A stretch of 64,000 bases of DNA from Fomitopsis serialis (Eukaryota; Basidiomycota; Agaricomycetes; Polyporales; Fomitopsidaceae), in assembly GCF_022376445.1 (NCBI RefSeq), contig NW_025954967.1, positions 248,001 to 312,000 of the forward strand. Reading direction: 5' to 3'. The position numbers and the translations under genes were made by a program. This document shows, piece after piece, positions 35,140 to 45,756 of this stretch. The stretch's first letter is position 1. Every line of letters starts with the position of its first letter. A model generated the notes under the pieces. The model ran no database searches. It was not told where the DNA came from and saw only the letters and a program-made list of their open reading frames with translations.

Positions 35140-37873
35140 ATGACCGAGAACCTCTACGGGCGCCGGCGGAGCGTTGACGTTGGCGGCCTCGCCCTCGCCC
35201 TCAATGACGGTCAGTCGGGCCACGGATGGGGTGGCTGGGAGGACGCGGACGACGGGGGAACCAGGTATGGAACATGTCACTTCAAAAGTCGCGTGTTCGC
35301 GCTGTATTAACTACAACCGCACAGATACGCCGAAGTCCTGATTGACGTTCGTGCGCACACGGAGAACATCGTAAACGTGGACCCCGCGCAGTCGTGAGTG
35401 TCGAAGTCTTCGCTTCTCTGCTTCAGTGTTGGGTAGCATATCCGAAGGACCTCGCTTGGAATATTCGCGCAGCCGAGTTGTCCTAAGTCGGTCGTATCGG
35501 CATAACGCGACTGCCCGGCCGCGGTGCAGCGGTCATGACGTCCCAACCATCATGTCTCCTTGTCCATTACACGCCCGCTGGTGGTCTCAGCCCTTTACCT
35601 CGACTTGAGGTATGAACACGACTATGTTTCGAAACTTCCAGTCAGGTGGTTCAGCGAAGTCATGTACACTTCTTCGATAAGAGCCCTTTTGCCGCTGGGC
35701 CGCTTCCTTGCCTGTGTCGTCTTCAGCGAGGAGAAACCGCGAACGCGTTTTGTCTTAGATCCCTGCTTGTTATGACAGAACATCATGTCCTTGAGCTGCG
35801 GCGTTTGCGCGGCATTCTCTGCTAGACTCATGCCCAATGCTGACCACACCTGAATTCACGGTTGGAATTAATCCATTTGCAGATCCCCTTTCGTTGAAGT
35901 GGAGCCCATGATGCGCGATCGTTTAGTCAAATCCTTGGGGACGTGGAACTTCGAACCGCACAAGCTACCGGAAGAGCAAGTGGTTGCCTGCTCTTACATC
36001 CTTTTCGAAGCATTGTTTCGAATAGAGGGCATGAAGGAAGCGGTGGGAGTCCCTGTAAGTAAGTGGTATTCCTATCAACCATGTGGCTGTAGCCGGCGTG
36101 TGCGCCTCGGTCGCGTTCGCTTCGTATTCAACGCAGAAAGCCACAGGGTTGTTTCGAGCAAGTCCACTCATCATGCGTTTCTCTCGCAGATTGCCTTGGT
36201 TCGTTCCTGCGACATCTACGACAAATGTATCGCCAAGCAAACTCTTATCACAACTTCCACCATGCACTGGATGTCTTCCAAGCAACCTACCACTTCCTGT
36301 TCCGAGCTGGGATGGTGCCTCCTGTGTCCATAGTGTTGCAGCCAGACTCACGGACATGGAAACGAGATCGACGTTCTACTGACGGTCACCTCTTGTCATG
36401 TCTATCACCACAAGATCTCTTTGCGCTCCTCATAGCTGCGATAGGCCACGACGTCGGTCATCCAGGTCTGAGCAACGCTTTCATGGTCAATACTCTCACA
36501 TACTCATCGTCGATGGTCAACGCTCACACTCGCTTCACAGAAAAACGCCAAGACGCCCCTAGCCGTCGTCTACGACGACAAGTCCGTCCTCGAGCAGATG
36601 CACTACTCCCTCATACTGCAGGTCATGCGGCACAACGGTCTCGCGCCGCTGCTCGACCGGCCGGGATCGGGGCAGGCGATGCGCAAGCTGCTGCTCGGCA
36701 CCGTGCTCGCGACGGACATGAGCGTGCACGCGGAGTTCATGGCGAACTTCCAGGAGCTTGTCGCGGGCCACGAGGTAGGTGAGCACAAGCGCAGAGTGCT
36801 TGTCTGCCAGGCGTTGATCAAGTGCGCGGATATCAGCAATCCGGTGAGCGTGTCGTCCGCTGCGGGTGTGTCGATGAGCTGACCGGACCGTCAGAGTCGT
36901 CCGTATAGTGTCTCGAAGCACTGGGCCGCTGCGCTCGAGTCCGAGTGGACGAGCCAGCTGTTGCTAGAACAACATCTACACCTGCCTGCCACGGTGAAAC
37001 CGTCCGATCATCCTCTAGGGCAGGCGAAAGGGCAGGTGTTTTTCATCAGCGCGTTTGCGAAGCCCCTCTTCGAGCTCGTTGCGCGAGGCATACCAGGTAT
37101 GCATGACTTCACTGTTCGCTGCTTTCCTTTGTGGCGCTGATATTAGTCCCGTCGCAGAATTGGCCGAGTTTGCGCACCAGTGCAGAGAGAACCTCGAAAT
37201 ATGGACCGAGCGCTCCGAGCAGTTGACGGCTGGTTCAGAAGAAGCAGCGAGTCCGGAATCCACTGCAACACAAACGCAGCGTGTCGAGGAGTTTATGTCT
37301 GCATTCCCGCCTACATTGCCTGATCGGTTCCGCATCCCAGACGAACCGCTGTCACCATTCATGTCGCATTGTTCAGTCTCCTCGCAGTCGTCAGGCTCCA
37401 GTCATTACGAGAGCTGCGAATCCGGCCCGCCCTCCCCTTGCGCGACGTCCCCGCTGCCTACTCCCCAATCTCCATCCTTTCCACACGCACAGCGCGACAT
37501 CGCCACGCCATCCTCCTCCCAACTCATGTACAGCAGACCTCCTAGCGTCACCTCCGTCAGTTCGCACAGCACGCAGGCGAACGACGCGACGGCCGCCATC
37601 CGCGCGGCGTACAAGGCGAGCGTGCGCAAGAAGAAAAGCTTCCACCGGAGCTCGTGGAACCCCACGGGGAGCGCGGGCGCGGGCGCGGGCAGGGGCTACG
37701 CGTTCGCGCAATCGTTCGACGGGCCGGGCCCGCTGACTGCAGACAGCTCGCCGCTGAGCACGCACTCGCCGAGCCCGCTCACACCCACGTCGCCCGCGTC
37801 GCCCACCGCCGCGGGGGCGCACCACCGGCCGAGCCCGCTCGGCGCCCCCGCCGTCTGTAGTCAAGAGACATAG
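35140..37873 (+). CDS. 3',5'-cyclic-nucleotide phosphodiesterase (HD-type, PDE2-like)
   Basis: Seven exons: 35140-35264, 35325-35393, 35883-36058, 36190-36485, 36541-36843, 36895-37096, 37158-37873; 628 aa. Hydrolyses cAMP and so ends PKA signalling. Metal and catalytic motifs of class I PDEs are all present: YHNFHHALDVFQATY (the HN/H substrate block), IGHDVGHPGLSN (HD-x2-H), YDDKSVLEQMHYS, and the Asp of CADISNP. LATDMSVHAEFM and GQAKGQVFFISAFAKPLFELV complete the domain. The last 200 residues are Ser/Pro-rich with a basic KASVRKKKSFHR stretch, probably regulatory. Intron 2 (35394-35882) is 489 nt; an extra exon inside it cannot be excluded because the segment between PAQS and SPFVEVEPMM is short compared with relatives. 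The 36058 donor uses the second of two overlapping GTAAGT sites. Confidence 0.92.
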
Positions 37874-39181
37874 ATGTGTGTGCCCGAGACCGCTGGTCGC
37901 ATGGACTCCCGTTGTGAAGATCTGAAGCACCGACGCATGGCTGTATCATAGCTCTCGCTGATCTTTTGTCTATCGTTTGCCCCGCCCGTCCGCTCTGTTT
38001 GTGCTTCGTTCCCGCGCTGCCCGTCGATGTCGTTTGGCATCAGCGTGTGTTCGACTTCCCTTTCGGTGCGGTTGGCGGGAGGCCGGCCGCTTGTTTTTGT
38101 ATGTAGGGTGTCGTTGGTGGAGGCCCCGGAGCGCGCTCTTGTTTCGCGTGCGCGCGGACGCTGTGGGGTTATACCTAGCTTGTTGTATCTTTAGGCTCGT
38201 TCTGCTCCTGCATGCTCGTGCACACCCCGAGGTGGTTGTTGTCCGCAATCAAATGTGTCATTACTTCGAGTGCTGTTCAAAACTGTGGCGCGATATATAG
38301 CCTTCATAGGACTGATAACAGTGAGACGTTGTTTCGGCTGTTCTTGTTGGGACCGTTGCGCATGCGCGTGGCCCTCACGCAGCGAGAACGGTTGGCGCGG
38401 CGCGCAGTGGTTGGTACTGTCGTTCGTTGTCGTTGACCAAACCCGCTTGCTGGTGGGATTTGAAGCCCGTCCAGAGGCTGACGGAGGCTGTCGCGAAACC
38501 GACGGATGAGTCAAGAGTGCACGTATCCATCAACGTGGTGCATGTCTCTTGTTCTTCTGTTTGCATTTGTGAGCCGAAATTAGTCGTAGCCACGTCGTCA
38601 CATCCATCCAACGTGACTGTCGTGCCATGGGTACGTAGCTTTTGTCCTAATTCGCATCTGGAAAGCTTCATTCGTGCTTCATGCCCAGGATATATGGGTA
38701 GATTAGCTTGACGAGCAAGAGCACACGTTTCTAGCGTAGGGGTATCATCCAGGAAGCCCAATATGATGACCGTCAACTTTCTTCGTTTCTGACGGAAATA
38801 AATGAGACATCATTGTGTTGTCTCATCGACTTGTGTGAGGATCGCTGTAGAGCGCGCCTCCCGTACAAGCAAACAGGTAGGGCTGCGCATTCATTCTGTC
38901 GGTGGCTTTTCAGTGTTGGAGGCAATCCGGAAGCCATTCCGAGACATACCCAGCTACCACCAACCAGGATATTCTGGAAAGTCGTCTCCGATCGGCATTT
39001 CGGGGAACACCACTGAGACTTGCGGGTCTGATTCGAGAGCACGTACTGATGCATTCCCTGTCGTTCCCAAATGCTCTTGACCTCTACGAGATCATATCAT
39101 CGGCCTGTAGTTCAAGAGACTTGTATGGACGTACCTTCCGTTCCGCAGGAACAGACGCATCGAGACCCAGCGCGCGCAGAG
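37874..39181. other. Spacer between convergent genes
   Basis: No gene recognised. Several 90-130 aa frames on both strands overlap one another without motifs. Confidence 0.5.
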
Positions 39182-39796
39182 TCACAAGCTTGGAGGCTGT
39201 TCGGTTTGCGAGGCCTCGGCCTCGTCTCCGACAGTATCGTCTGCAAACAACGCAAGTCGGTCCTTCTCTCGTTTCGGAATCTCGTCTATGTCCAACGAGA
39301 CGCTCCCGAACAGCTCTTCTTCCAATCGTTTCAGCTGCTCCAGAAACCCGGAGTTGGGCGACACCTGCGGGCGGGCCCTCACCACCTGTCCGAGAGCGGC
39401 CTTGAGCGACATACCGCGCGATCTCATGAGGTAGGCGACGACGAGCGCTGGCGAGCGCGATATGCCCGCGGAGCAATGGACCAAAATCTTCCCCTTGCCA
39501 CTGCTGCCCTTTGACTTCGATGCGATGGCGCCGTCAATCAGCTTGCACGCCTCGTCGCTCACTTTGGAGATGGATGAGGAAGGGGAGTCGTTCAGAGAAA
39601 GACGGTGGTAGGTCACGCCGTCGACCTTCTGGGACGGTGTCGAGCCGATGCTGAGGACATGCGTGACTGAGTTTGCTGTGAGGAATGCTTTGTTTGATGC
39701 TGCTGAGCAGGGCCCGAGGTATAGAGACGGGGGAAGGACGAGTGAGACGACTTCCGTCGACGGGGCGATTGGCTGGGCTTTCTGGCGCTTCCCCAT
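39182..39796 (-). CDS. Dual-specificity protein phosphatase (intact copy)
   Basis: Single exon of 204 aa, starting at the MGKRQKAQ Met (39796) because this is also where the two partial copies begin. DUSP fold: LPPSLYLGPCSAASNKAF, THVLSIGSTPSQ, the substrate loop YHRLSLNDSPSSS, signature VHCSAGISRSPALVVAYLM (HC-x5-R), and RPQVSPNSGFLEQL. The C-terminus is Glu-rich. Probably dephosphorylates Ser/Thr/Tyr on MAP-kinase-like targets; the substrate is unknown. The open frame continues upstream past the Met to 40165, but that part repeats flank sequence seen next to the other copies. It is the only one of three copies here with the active site. It lies beside the secreted proline-rich genes and has been duplicated with them. 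Confidence 0.88.
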   Translation of the reverse strand: MGKRQKAQPIAPSTEVVSLVLPPSLYLGPCSAASNKAFLTANSVTHVLSIGSTPSQKVDGVTYHRLSLNDSPSSSISKVSDEACKLIDGAIASKSKGSSGKGKILVHCSAGISRSPALVVAYLMRSRGMSLKAALGQVVRARPQVSPNSGFLEQLKRLEEELFGSVSLDIDEIPKREKDRLALFADDTVGDEAEASQTEQPPSL

Positions 39797-40215
39797 TGGC
39801 AGGAAAGCGGCGCGCAGTTGGCCGGCAACAGCTGTCTGGTGCGATGGGACTGCCTGTGACTCGGAGGTCGACGGGAGTTCTTGCTCGTTTTGGCGGTGTG
39901 GTTGGTAGCCTCGTGTCACCGGCCGGCGCATTAACAACGCCTTTCCCACGATCATGCTGGGCTGGAAGCGCTCATTGAGCCGGTCTAGACGCCGTCGGGT
40001 CAATCTCGATAGCGACTCTATTGACGACCGCACTCCATGTCTCTGAAGGATGTGCCCGCCTGTTGGGATGGACTTGGAACAAGCAACTGCACTAGCATTT
40101 CTATATGTTGAGTGAGATTTAAAGGTATAAAGTGAGTGCAGTACGTAGATGCTGCCGCATGACAATCATGTGCATAGCGAAAAGAAAAGACATAGCCGTC
40201 AGCGAGTCATGGCCA
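39797..40215. other. Phosphatase upstream region
   Basis: The first 170 bp are also present upstream of both phosphatase fragments (GGTTGGTAGCCTCGTGTCACCGG core, shared at 9350-9373, 39901-39924 and 42999-43022), so this is likely the promoter or leader carried along in each duplication. Confidence 0.6.
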
Positions 40216-40300
40216 TGGACATGTCCGGGATTGAACCGGACCCCTCTCGCATGCTCACAAGGTGCTAAGCGAGCGTGATAACCAACTACACCACATGCCC
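40216..40300 (-). tRNA. tRNA-Ala(AGC) with 11-nt intron, second copy
   Basis: Reverse complement is identical over all 85 nt, intron included, to the tRNA at 16874-16958. The flanks differ beyond a base or two. All arms pair as in the first copy. Confidence 0.93.
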
Positions 40301-40559
40301 GTCGCATCAGTGGCTTTGTAAAATAAAGAAGAAAGCAGGCCCACAGATCATTCGACGGGCCGACGATCACCGAGGCTTTGCCGACGCTCTGCCTCCAGCT
40401 TTAAGCGGTCATTGAACGCGGCTGAGCGGTCACCACAGTGCAGTCGTTCAGGTTAGTCGTCGATCTCATTGATGAGCTACACACGCTCAGTCTAAGGTAC
40501 GTAGAAGACTGCCTTTTCCGCCGTTAAAAAGGTCCTGGTGAGGTTTCGTTTAAGGGACA

Positions 40560-42540
40560 TGGCATGCCACACAGCTTCCGTCGCGGCGCCGCCCACAGGC
40601 TGACCTGGGACTCTGGCAATCCCGCTTCCGAGTCCCTACCATAAACCAAGTCCAGAATCCCGGAGCAATCGCTGCTTTATCGTCAAGGCCCATGCACCGA
40701 GCAGGACACTACTGCCAGTGGTATTTCGGGATCATTCAATGGTGAGCTCGGTGATGTAGCGGATTCTGACACTGTGCCAGGAACTGCTGTAGCGCGTTCC
40801 TGAGACACGACTGTTCGGTCGAAGACCTGGTCCCCACGCGTTCATCGTATGACACTCCGAGTCAATGCCGGAGCGATCAACGTTCGCATCGCGGACGTTG
40901 GTCCCATCCGGCTCGCCTAGCCTGGGTCCCGAGCTTCCCAGTGATGCTCGCACGGCGATTTTCATTGGCACCGCAAGTCACTCCGCCATTGTCGTCAGAA
41001 TGTTCATTACTGGCAGACTGGAGAATGCTGTGCCGTCTGTATTGACTGACGGGCTCTTGCAGGCTACGCTGGTTGCCGCCATTATTGGATGCATCGGAAC
41101 CTAGGTTCGCCCATGAAACCGCCACCGGGTTTCTCTCAAGCTGCAATTCTGCGTACGCGTTGAAGGTCTTCGAGTCGTGAAAGTACAGAATAGTATCCCG
41201 ATATTGTTAGGACTAAAGTTCGGTGCTCTCATGTGCTACAGGTCGTCATGGACTGGATAGCTTACAGCACCTACGCCTGTGTTGATAATAGTAAGTAATC
41301 GGTCACTTCAGGGACATCCACACTCGGAGTTCTCGTAGCCGAACAATCAATATACTCGTCGCCGGAGCTCACGAGGTGCGTGGACCGTCGCTGCTGCACA
41401 GTCAGCTCGAAAAATTAACCTGATGTGCCTGCTAGAATTCCTACTAGCCTGACGGAGGGTCTCGGGTTTCAAGGCCACACATTGCAAACGACGGCGCTCA
41501 CTAGCTTCGCCTTCGCTTGGTCGATCTGGACGCTGTTCTTGCGATGCACCGACTGGCGCTGTGATGCGTCTCCCCGAGAGATGGTGCTTCATAGGAAGCT
41601 GATGCGCAGTCGCGGCCCACAGTATTTAAGGAAGCTGTGCTGCCCTCTCCAGCTCATTTTTTTTTCCTTTCGAGTTCACCCAAGCAGCGGTACTGGTTAG
41701 TGAGCATCACATCAGTCGTACGACTCGGGTTTCATGTAGACTGACGACGTTGAATCCCGTTAGCCCTGTTTTTTAACGACTCACATTCTCTTCACCGACG
41801 CTTTCTTGACGACCAACCCCGCAATACACGATGCGCTTCACTACATTCCTCTCAGTTGCGTTCGCCGCCGCCGCCGCCACCCCGGCCTTCGCTTTGCCCA
41901 CCAACACGTATGTCGATCCTATTGTATCACCGAGTGTCCAGTTCGCTAATCGTACGAACAGCTTCGCGAGCCGTACAGTCGAGGATGACTCGCTCTATGC
42001 GCGCGAGTATGACAGCGACCTTTGGGCGCGCCGTGACCCCCGCCCCGGTTTGCCTCCCCAGAAGCCCGTGCCGACGTACCCGCCTCCCGCGCCGCCCACT
42101 GGCGGTCGCTACCGCCGCAGTCTGCAAGACATAGTCGACGAGCTTGTCGAGCGGGCCTACGAGGATGACTCGCTGTGGGCGCGGGAAGCCCGTCCCGACG
42201 TACCCGCCGCCCCCGCCGCCCACCGGCGGTCGGCGCCGCACGCGCAGCTTTGACGAGGACCTCTGGGCGCGGATGGAGGTCCATGAGCTCGACAGGGAAT
42301 GCAGTCCGCCGTGTCGCTTCTCCGGATGTGCCGTTCCTTCGTGTAGCCTTGGCTTGACAAGACGAATTTGAATGTGATGCTGTTCGAGATGCTATAGCCT
42401 GGGGGCTGTGTGAGTGTCGGTGCTTGTCGTCGTGCCCTTTGCTGACTGCACTGTCATTTGGATCTCGCCGGTGCTATTGCTCATGTACTGAAGCATCATT
42501 GAATGGCTTTTCGTCAGAGAGTCATGAGACAATCTAGACT
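40560..42540 (+). repeat. Duplicated unit, copy B (promoter, proline-rich gene, flank)
   Basis: 40600-40980 is similar to 43100-43480 (for example TATGACACTCCGAG, GGAGCGATCAACGTT and GGACGTTGGTCCCATCCGGC in both). 41340-42540 is similar to 7740-8985 and, from about 41600, to 43545-44500. A short stretch at 40985-41050 also matches 7575-7645 at the 3' edge of the LINE fragment. TATA-like TATTTAA at 41623-41629. Confidence 0.85.
41831..42253 (+). CDS. Secreted proline-rich repeat protein, copy B
   Basis: 140 aa as read. Signal peptide MRFTTFLSVAFAAAAATPAF, then DSLYAREYDSDLWARRD, DPRPGLPPQKPVPTYPPP, PPTGGRYRR, SLQDIVDELVERAYEDDSLWAR. RRD and RYRRS look like Kex2-type dibasic sites that would free peptides beginning D or S. 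Compared with copy A about 56 nt are missing just after DSLWAR. The frame therefore shifts into an Ala/Pro/Arg tail ending at 42253, while the lost frame still reads KPVPTYPPPPPP, GRRRTR and SFDEDLWARMEV. So the first module is intact and the second is out of frame. The promoter has TATTTAA at 41623 and a conserved leader. No known family; the peptide-precursor idea is inference. Confidence 0.65.
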   Translation: MRFTTFLSVAFAAAAATPAFALPTNTYVDPIVSPSVQFANRTNSFASRTVEDDSLYAREYDSDLWARRDPRPGLPPQKPVPTYPPPAPPTGGRYRRSLQDIVDELVERAYEDDSLWAREARPDVPAAPAAHRRSAPHAQL

Positions 42541-42814
42541 TACGCATGCACAAGCAATTGTATGACATGAGAACCTCTCTGGTGTTGTCGACGCAGACTT
42601 CATAAGCGTAGTTAGCACATAGTATGTATAATACACGCAGTCGCTTGGCTAGGGAAGCAAAGTTGACCCCTACAATCGAGTATGTAAGCATGCCACGGTC
42701 GAGGATGTCATAGAACATGCAGGGAAGCCTACCTGTACACTCCTTTTAACAGTAGCTACACCCATCGATGGCATACTCGCCTAGCCGCGTGACTCCAATC
42801 ATGGTGCTCCGAGA

Positions 42815-43080
42815 ATATACTTAATGTGGGTTACAGATTTGGCTGTGAAGAAGGCTTTGTTGGGAGAAGGACAGGTGAGAACGCTATGGTTTCCTTCGAC
42901 GGCGTGCTTCGCCGAACCTTCCGACGCTTCCCCGTTGGAGGCAGACTCAATTGGTACTAGGCTCACATGGGGCTCATTCTTGCAACTGGCGGTGCGGTTG
43001 GTAGCCTCGTGTCACCGGCCGGCGCATCAACTGCGTCTTTCCCACGATCATGTACTTCCCTTGCTGTGGCTGGCGGGTGG
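42815..43080 (-). pseudogene. Dual-specificity phosphatase 5' fragment, copy B'
   Basis: Matches the start region of the intact phosphatase. The ATG of MGKRQ is changed to ACG (near 42931), and only the part up to the THVLSIGS block remains, near 42830. The shared upstream region follows to about 43070. No active site. Confidence 0.75.
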
Positions 43081-43544
43081 CGCCGTCACGGTGTCGCGCG
43101 ACCATGAACTTGGACGACCTGGGACTCTGGCAAGCCTGATTTCCTACCACATTTCAATACTAAAATGCCAGATTAATCACTGACATCGTCTCCAAGGCCC
43201 ATGCACCGCGCAGGACACTCTTTCGGGATACACCGAAACTTCTGGCCGTGTATCGAGCTCGGTGCCTGGTGCGAGGAAAGTACGGACCTCTTCCAGTGGC
43301 TTGCTCTTGGTATGCCTGTCACCGCATGTTCATAGTAATTCGTATGACACTCCGAGTTCACGCTGGAGCGATCAACGTTGCGGTGCGATGCGGACGTTGG
43401 TCCCATCCGGCTCCCCTCGAGCTCTTGGCTCGCCTACTTACGAGCCCCAAGCTTCCACAGACGCACGGGTTTTGAGTAGCACTGCAAATTTCTCGGGCAA
43501 TGTCTCAGAAGAATTACCAGCCTGCCACAGGTAGCCGGTGTAGG

Positions 43545-44500
43545 GAGCGGATGCGCAGTTGCGGCCCATAGTATTTAAGGAAGCCGTTTCTTGCTGTCAT
43601 CCCCAGCTCACCCTTTCCTTTCGAGCTCTCCCTAGCAGAGGTACTGAATAGTGAGTATCAATCAGTCGTACGACTCGAGGACCATGCAGGCTGACGACGT
43701 TGAACCCCGCTAGCCCTGTTTTTTTTTTGACGACTCACATTCTCTTCACCAACGTTTTCTTGACGCCCACCCGCGCAATACACGACGCGCTTCACTACCC
43801 TCTTCTCAGTTGCGTTCGCCGCAGCCGCTACAGTCCCGGCCTTCGCTGCGCCCACCAACACGTATGTCGATCCTATATATACGTATATGAGTTCGCTGAA
43901 TGCTTGAGCAGCTTCGCCAGCCGTACGGTCGAGGACGACTCGCTCTATGCGCGCGAGTACGACAGCGATCTTTGGGTGCGTAGCGACTGGCTCAAGCCCC
44001 GCGATGACCCCAAGTCCCGTCCAATCCCGCCACAGAAGCCCTACCCTTCGTATCCGCCCCCGCCTCCGCCCAATGGTCGTCGCCACAGACGCAACTTGGA
44101 TGAGGATCTTTGGGCGAGGGATGGCCCCAAGCCCCCCGTCCGGTCATCCCGCCACACCCGACGTACCCACCCCCACCCCCGCCCACCAAGGGACACCGCC
44201 GCAGGCGGAGTTTGGATGAGGACCTTTGGGCGCGTTGGGAGGTTGATGAGCTCGATTGAGGGAATCGAGTCCATCGTGCCACTTCTCTGGTTGCTCAAGG
44301 GTCCGGGAGTTTCAAGACGCCTTCGTGTAGCCTCCGTTTGAAGCTTGAATGTGATGTTGTTCGGTGCTATACAGCCTTGGGCTGTCTGAAGTTCGGTGTT
44401 CACCGGCATACCTGTTTCCAGCAGCAAGTTCTGATCCTGGTTGGTGCTGTTAGTAACCCATCTCGCTTGCATATCATTACGCTGTTTCATCAGAGCCCGA
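43545..44500 (+). repeat. Duplicated unit, copy C
   Basis: Most diverged copy of the unit. TATTTAA is conserved at 43572-43578, as is the leader around 43650-43780, with a poly-T expansion near 43727. Confidence 0.8.
43785..44259 (+). pseudogene. Secreted proline-rich repeat protein, copy C (degenerate)
   Basis: The start codon is ACG at 43785 where the other copies have ATG, and an in-frame TGA follows near 43905. Downstream modules are well kept: DSLYAREYDSDLWVRSDW, then a Pro-rich KPYPSYPPPPPP, polybasic GRRHRR, NLDEDLWARD, a second Pro-rich stretch, polybasic GHRRRR, SLDEDLWARWEVDELD and TGA at 44257-44259, with one further frame change between the last two modules. This copy shows the repeat logic most clearly: polybasic site, then S/N-L-D-E-D-L-W-A-R. 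Loss of the signal-peptide start makes it non-functional as read. Confidence 0.65.
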
Positions 44501-44894
44501 GTCATGAGATACCTTGGACATGGGCGTGCATAGTACCCCCTCGTCCCCTCGTTGCGCACGTATCTGCGGACCATCCGCTGGGACATAGTCAACAACGGGT
44601 CTCCGCGGCAGAAGATGACGGAGAATGCACTACTAGACGAACATTGTGAGACCGGCTGGAGAACGTAGTCAACTCGAAGGACAATCAATAAGTAGTGTAG
44701 TAGATGCTTCAATGAATTTGAGTACATGGACCCAATAAGGCAGTGATGCCAGGCGTAGTTCAACAGCTGTCAGATGTATCGCGCAGTAGACTCGCGGGCT
44801 TTTGAGGAGGGAGGTTTTGCACACCACCACGCCGACTAGAGACCCTCGCTCCTGATTGTTTTACTGCGCAAGATTGTGCTCGCGAGAGGATAAG

Positions 44895-45442
44895 ATGCTG
44901 TACGCATTGAACGACACCACGATAGTTGTGCTGCACCCTGAAGACACGGATCTAGTCGTTCCTACGACAGTCCAAGTAACCGTCAAAGCGGACGGGTAAT
45001 GCGCGCATACATCCAGTCGCTAGTCCCCATTTCACTCACCAGAACTTCGTACTGTAGTCGAACATCGACTGATGCCTTGGCCGCCTTCTTCTATGCACAG
45101 CGGGAAGTATCGGTGAGTACGCGTGATTTCAAAAGGGGAACGACATAATGTAATGAGACGAACATCGCGCAGGACATTGTCACCCGCATAGTCACCGCTC
45201 ACCTCCATAACCGGCTCCCTTCACCCATGTTTCTCGAGGGCGACGGGTACGTCTTGACCGCGAGTAAGTGCGCATATAGTCATATCGCGAACACACCACT
45301 CAACTAGCCGCGTGTAGAGCACACAGCATGGACGTTTGGGAACGAAAGGGTGAAGTTCTCTTGGGGTACAGAAGAAATACAGCCAGGCATAGACAAGTGG
45401 ACGTTCCTTTTTGCGTCGATAAAACAAGATTCGGAGTACTAG
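44895..45442 (+). CDS. Small hypothetical protein, four exons
   Basis: Exons 44895-44995, 45058-45112, 45173-45263, 45318-45442; the lengths sum to 124 codons (123 aa). The protein begins MLYALNDTTIVVLHPEDTDL, then VPTTVQVTVKADGRTSTDALAAFFYAQREVS, DIVTRIVTAHLHNRLP, EGDGYVLTA and WTFGNERVKFSWGTEEIQPG. Splice sites are canonical and each join keeps the frame, which is why I call it real. No signal peptide, no membrane segment. I do not recognise a family. It ends 314 bp before the fuconate dehydratase start. Confidence 0.7.
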
Positions 45443-45756
45443 CTAGCTACGAACCTTTGGCCCCTTATTTCCATCGCCGTGCAGCAGTACTGTTGACCTT
45501 TCATCGTGTGGTCCGGCCGGGTCACGAGAGGGAAACTGACCTGGGTTGCAGTCGAGAAGGGGAAGAGGGAGAGGCGGGCGCCTGCCGCTGCTCGTCCGAG
45601 GCTGGATGGCCGGGCCGGCGGGCCGCCTCTCCGGGATACATCATAGGATGCGCTCACCCTTTAAAGAGTCGGTCCTCCGCCCGCCATGGCCTCAATTATC
45701 CTCGCCCTTTCGTTCTCAGAGATTTCTGACTCGTTGTACCGTAGTAGCGTGCCGCC

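Noticed and set aside
39797..40165. N-terminal extension of the phosphatase frame to 40165
   Set aside because: There is no conserved content, the extension repeats flanking DNA of the other copies, and the Met at 39796 matches the start of the related fragments.
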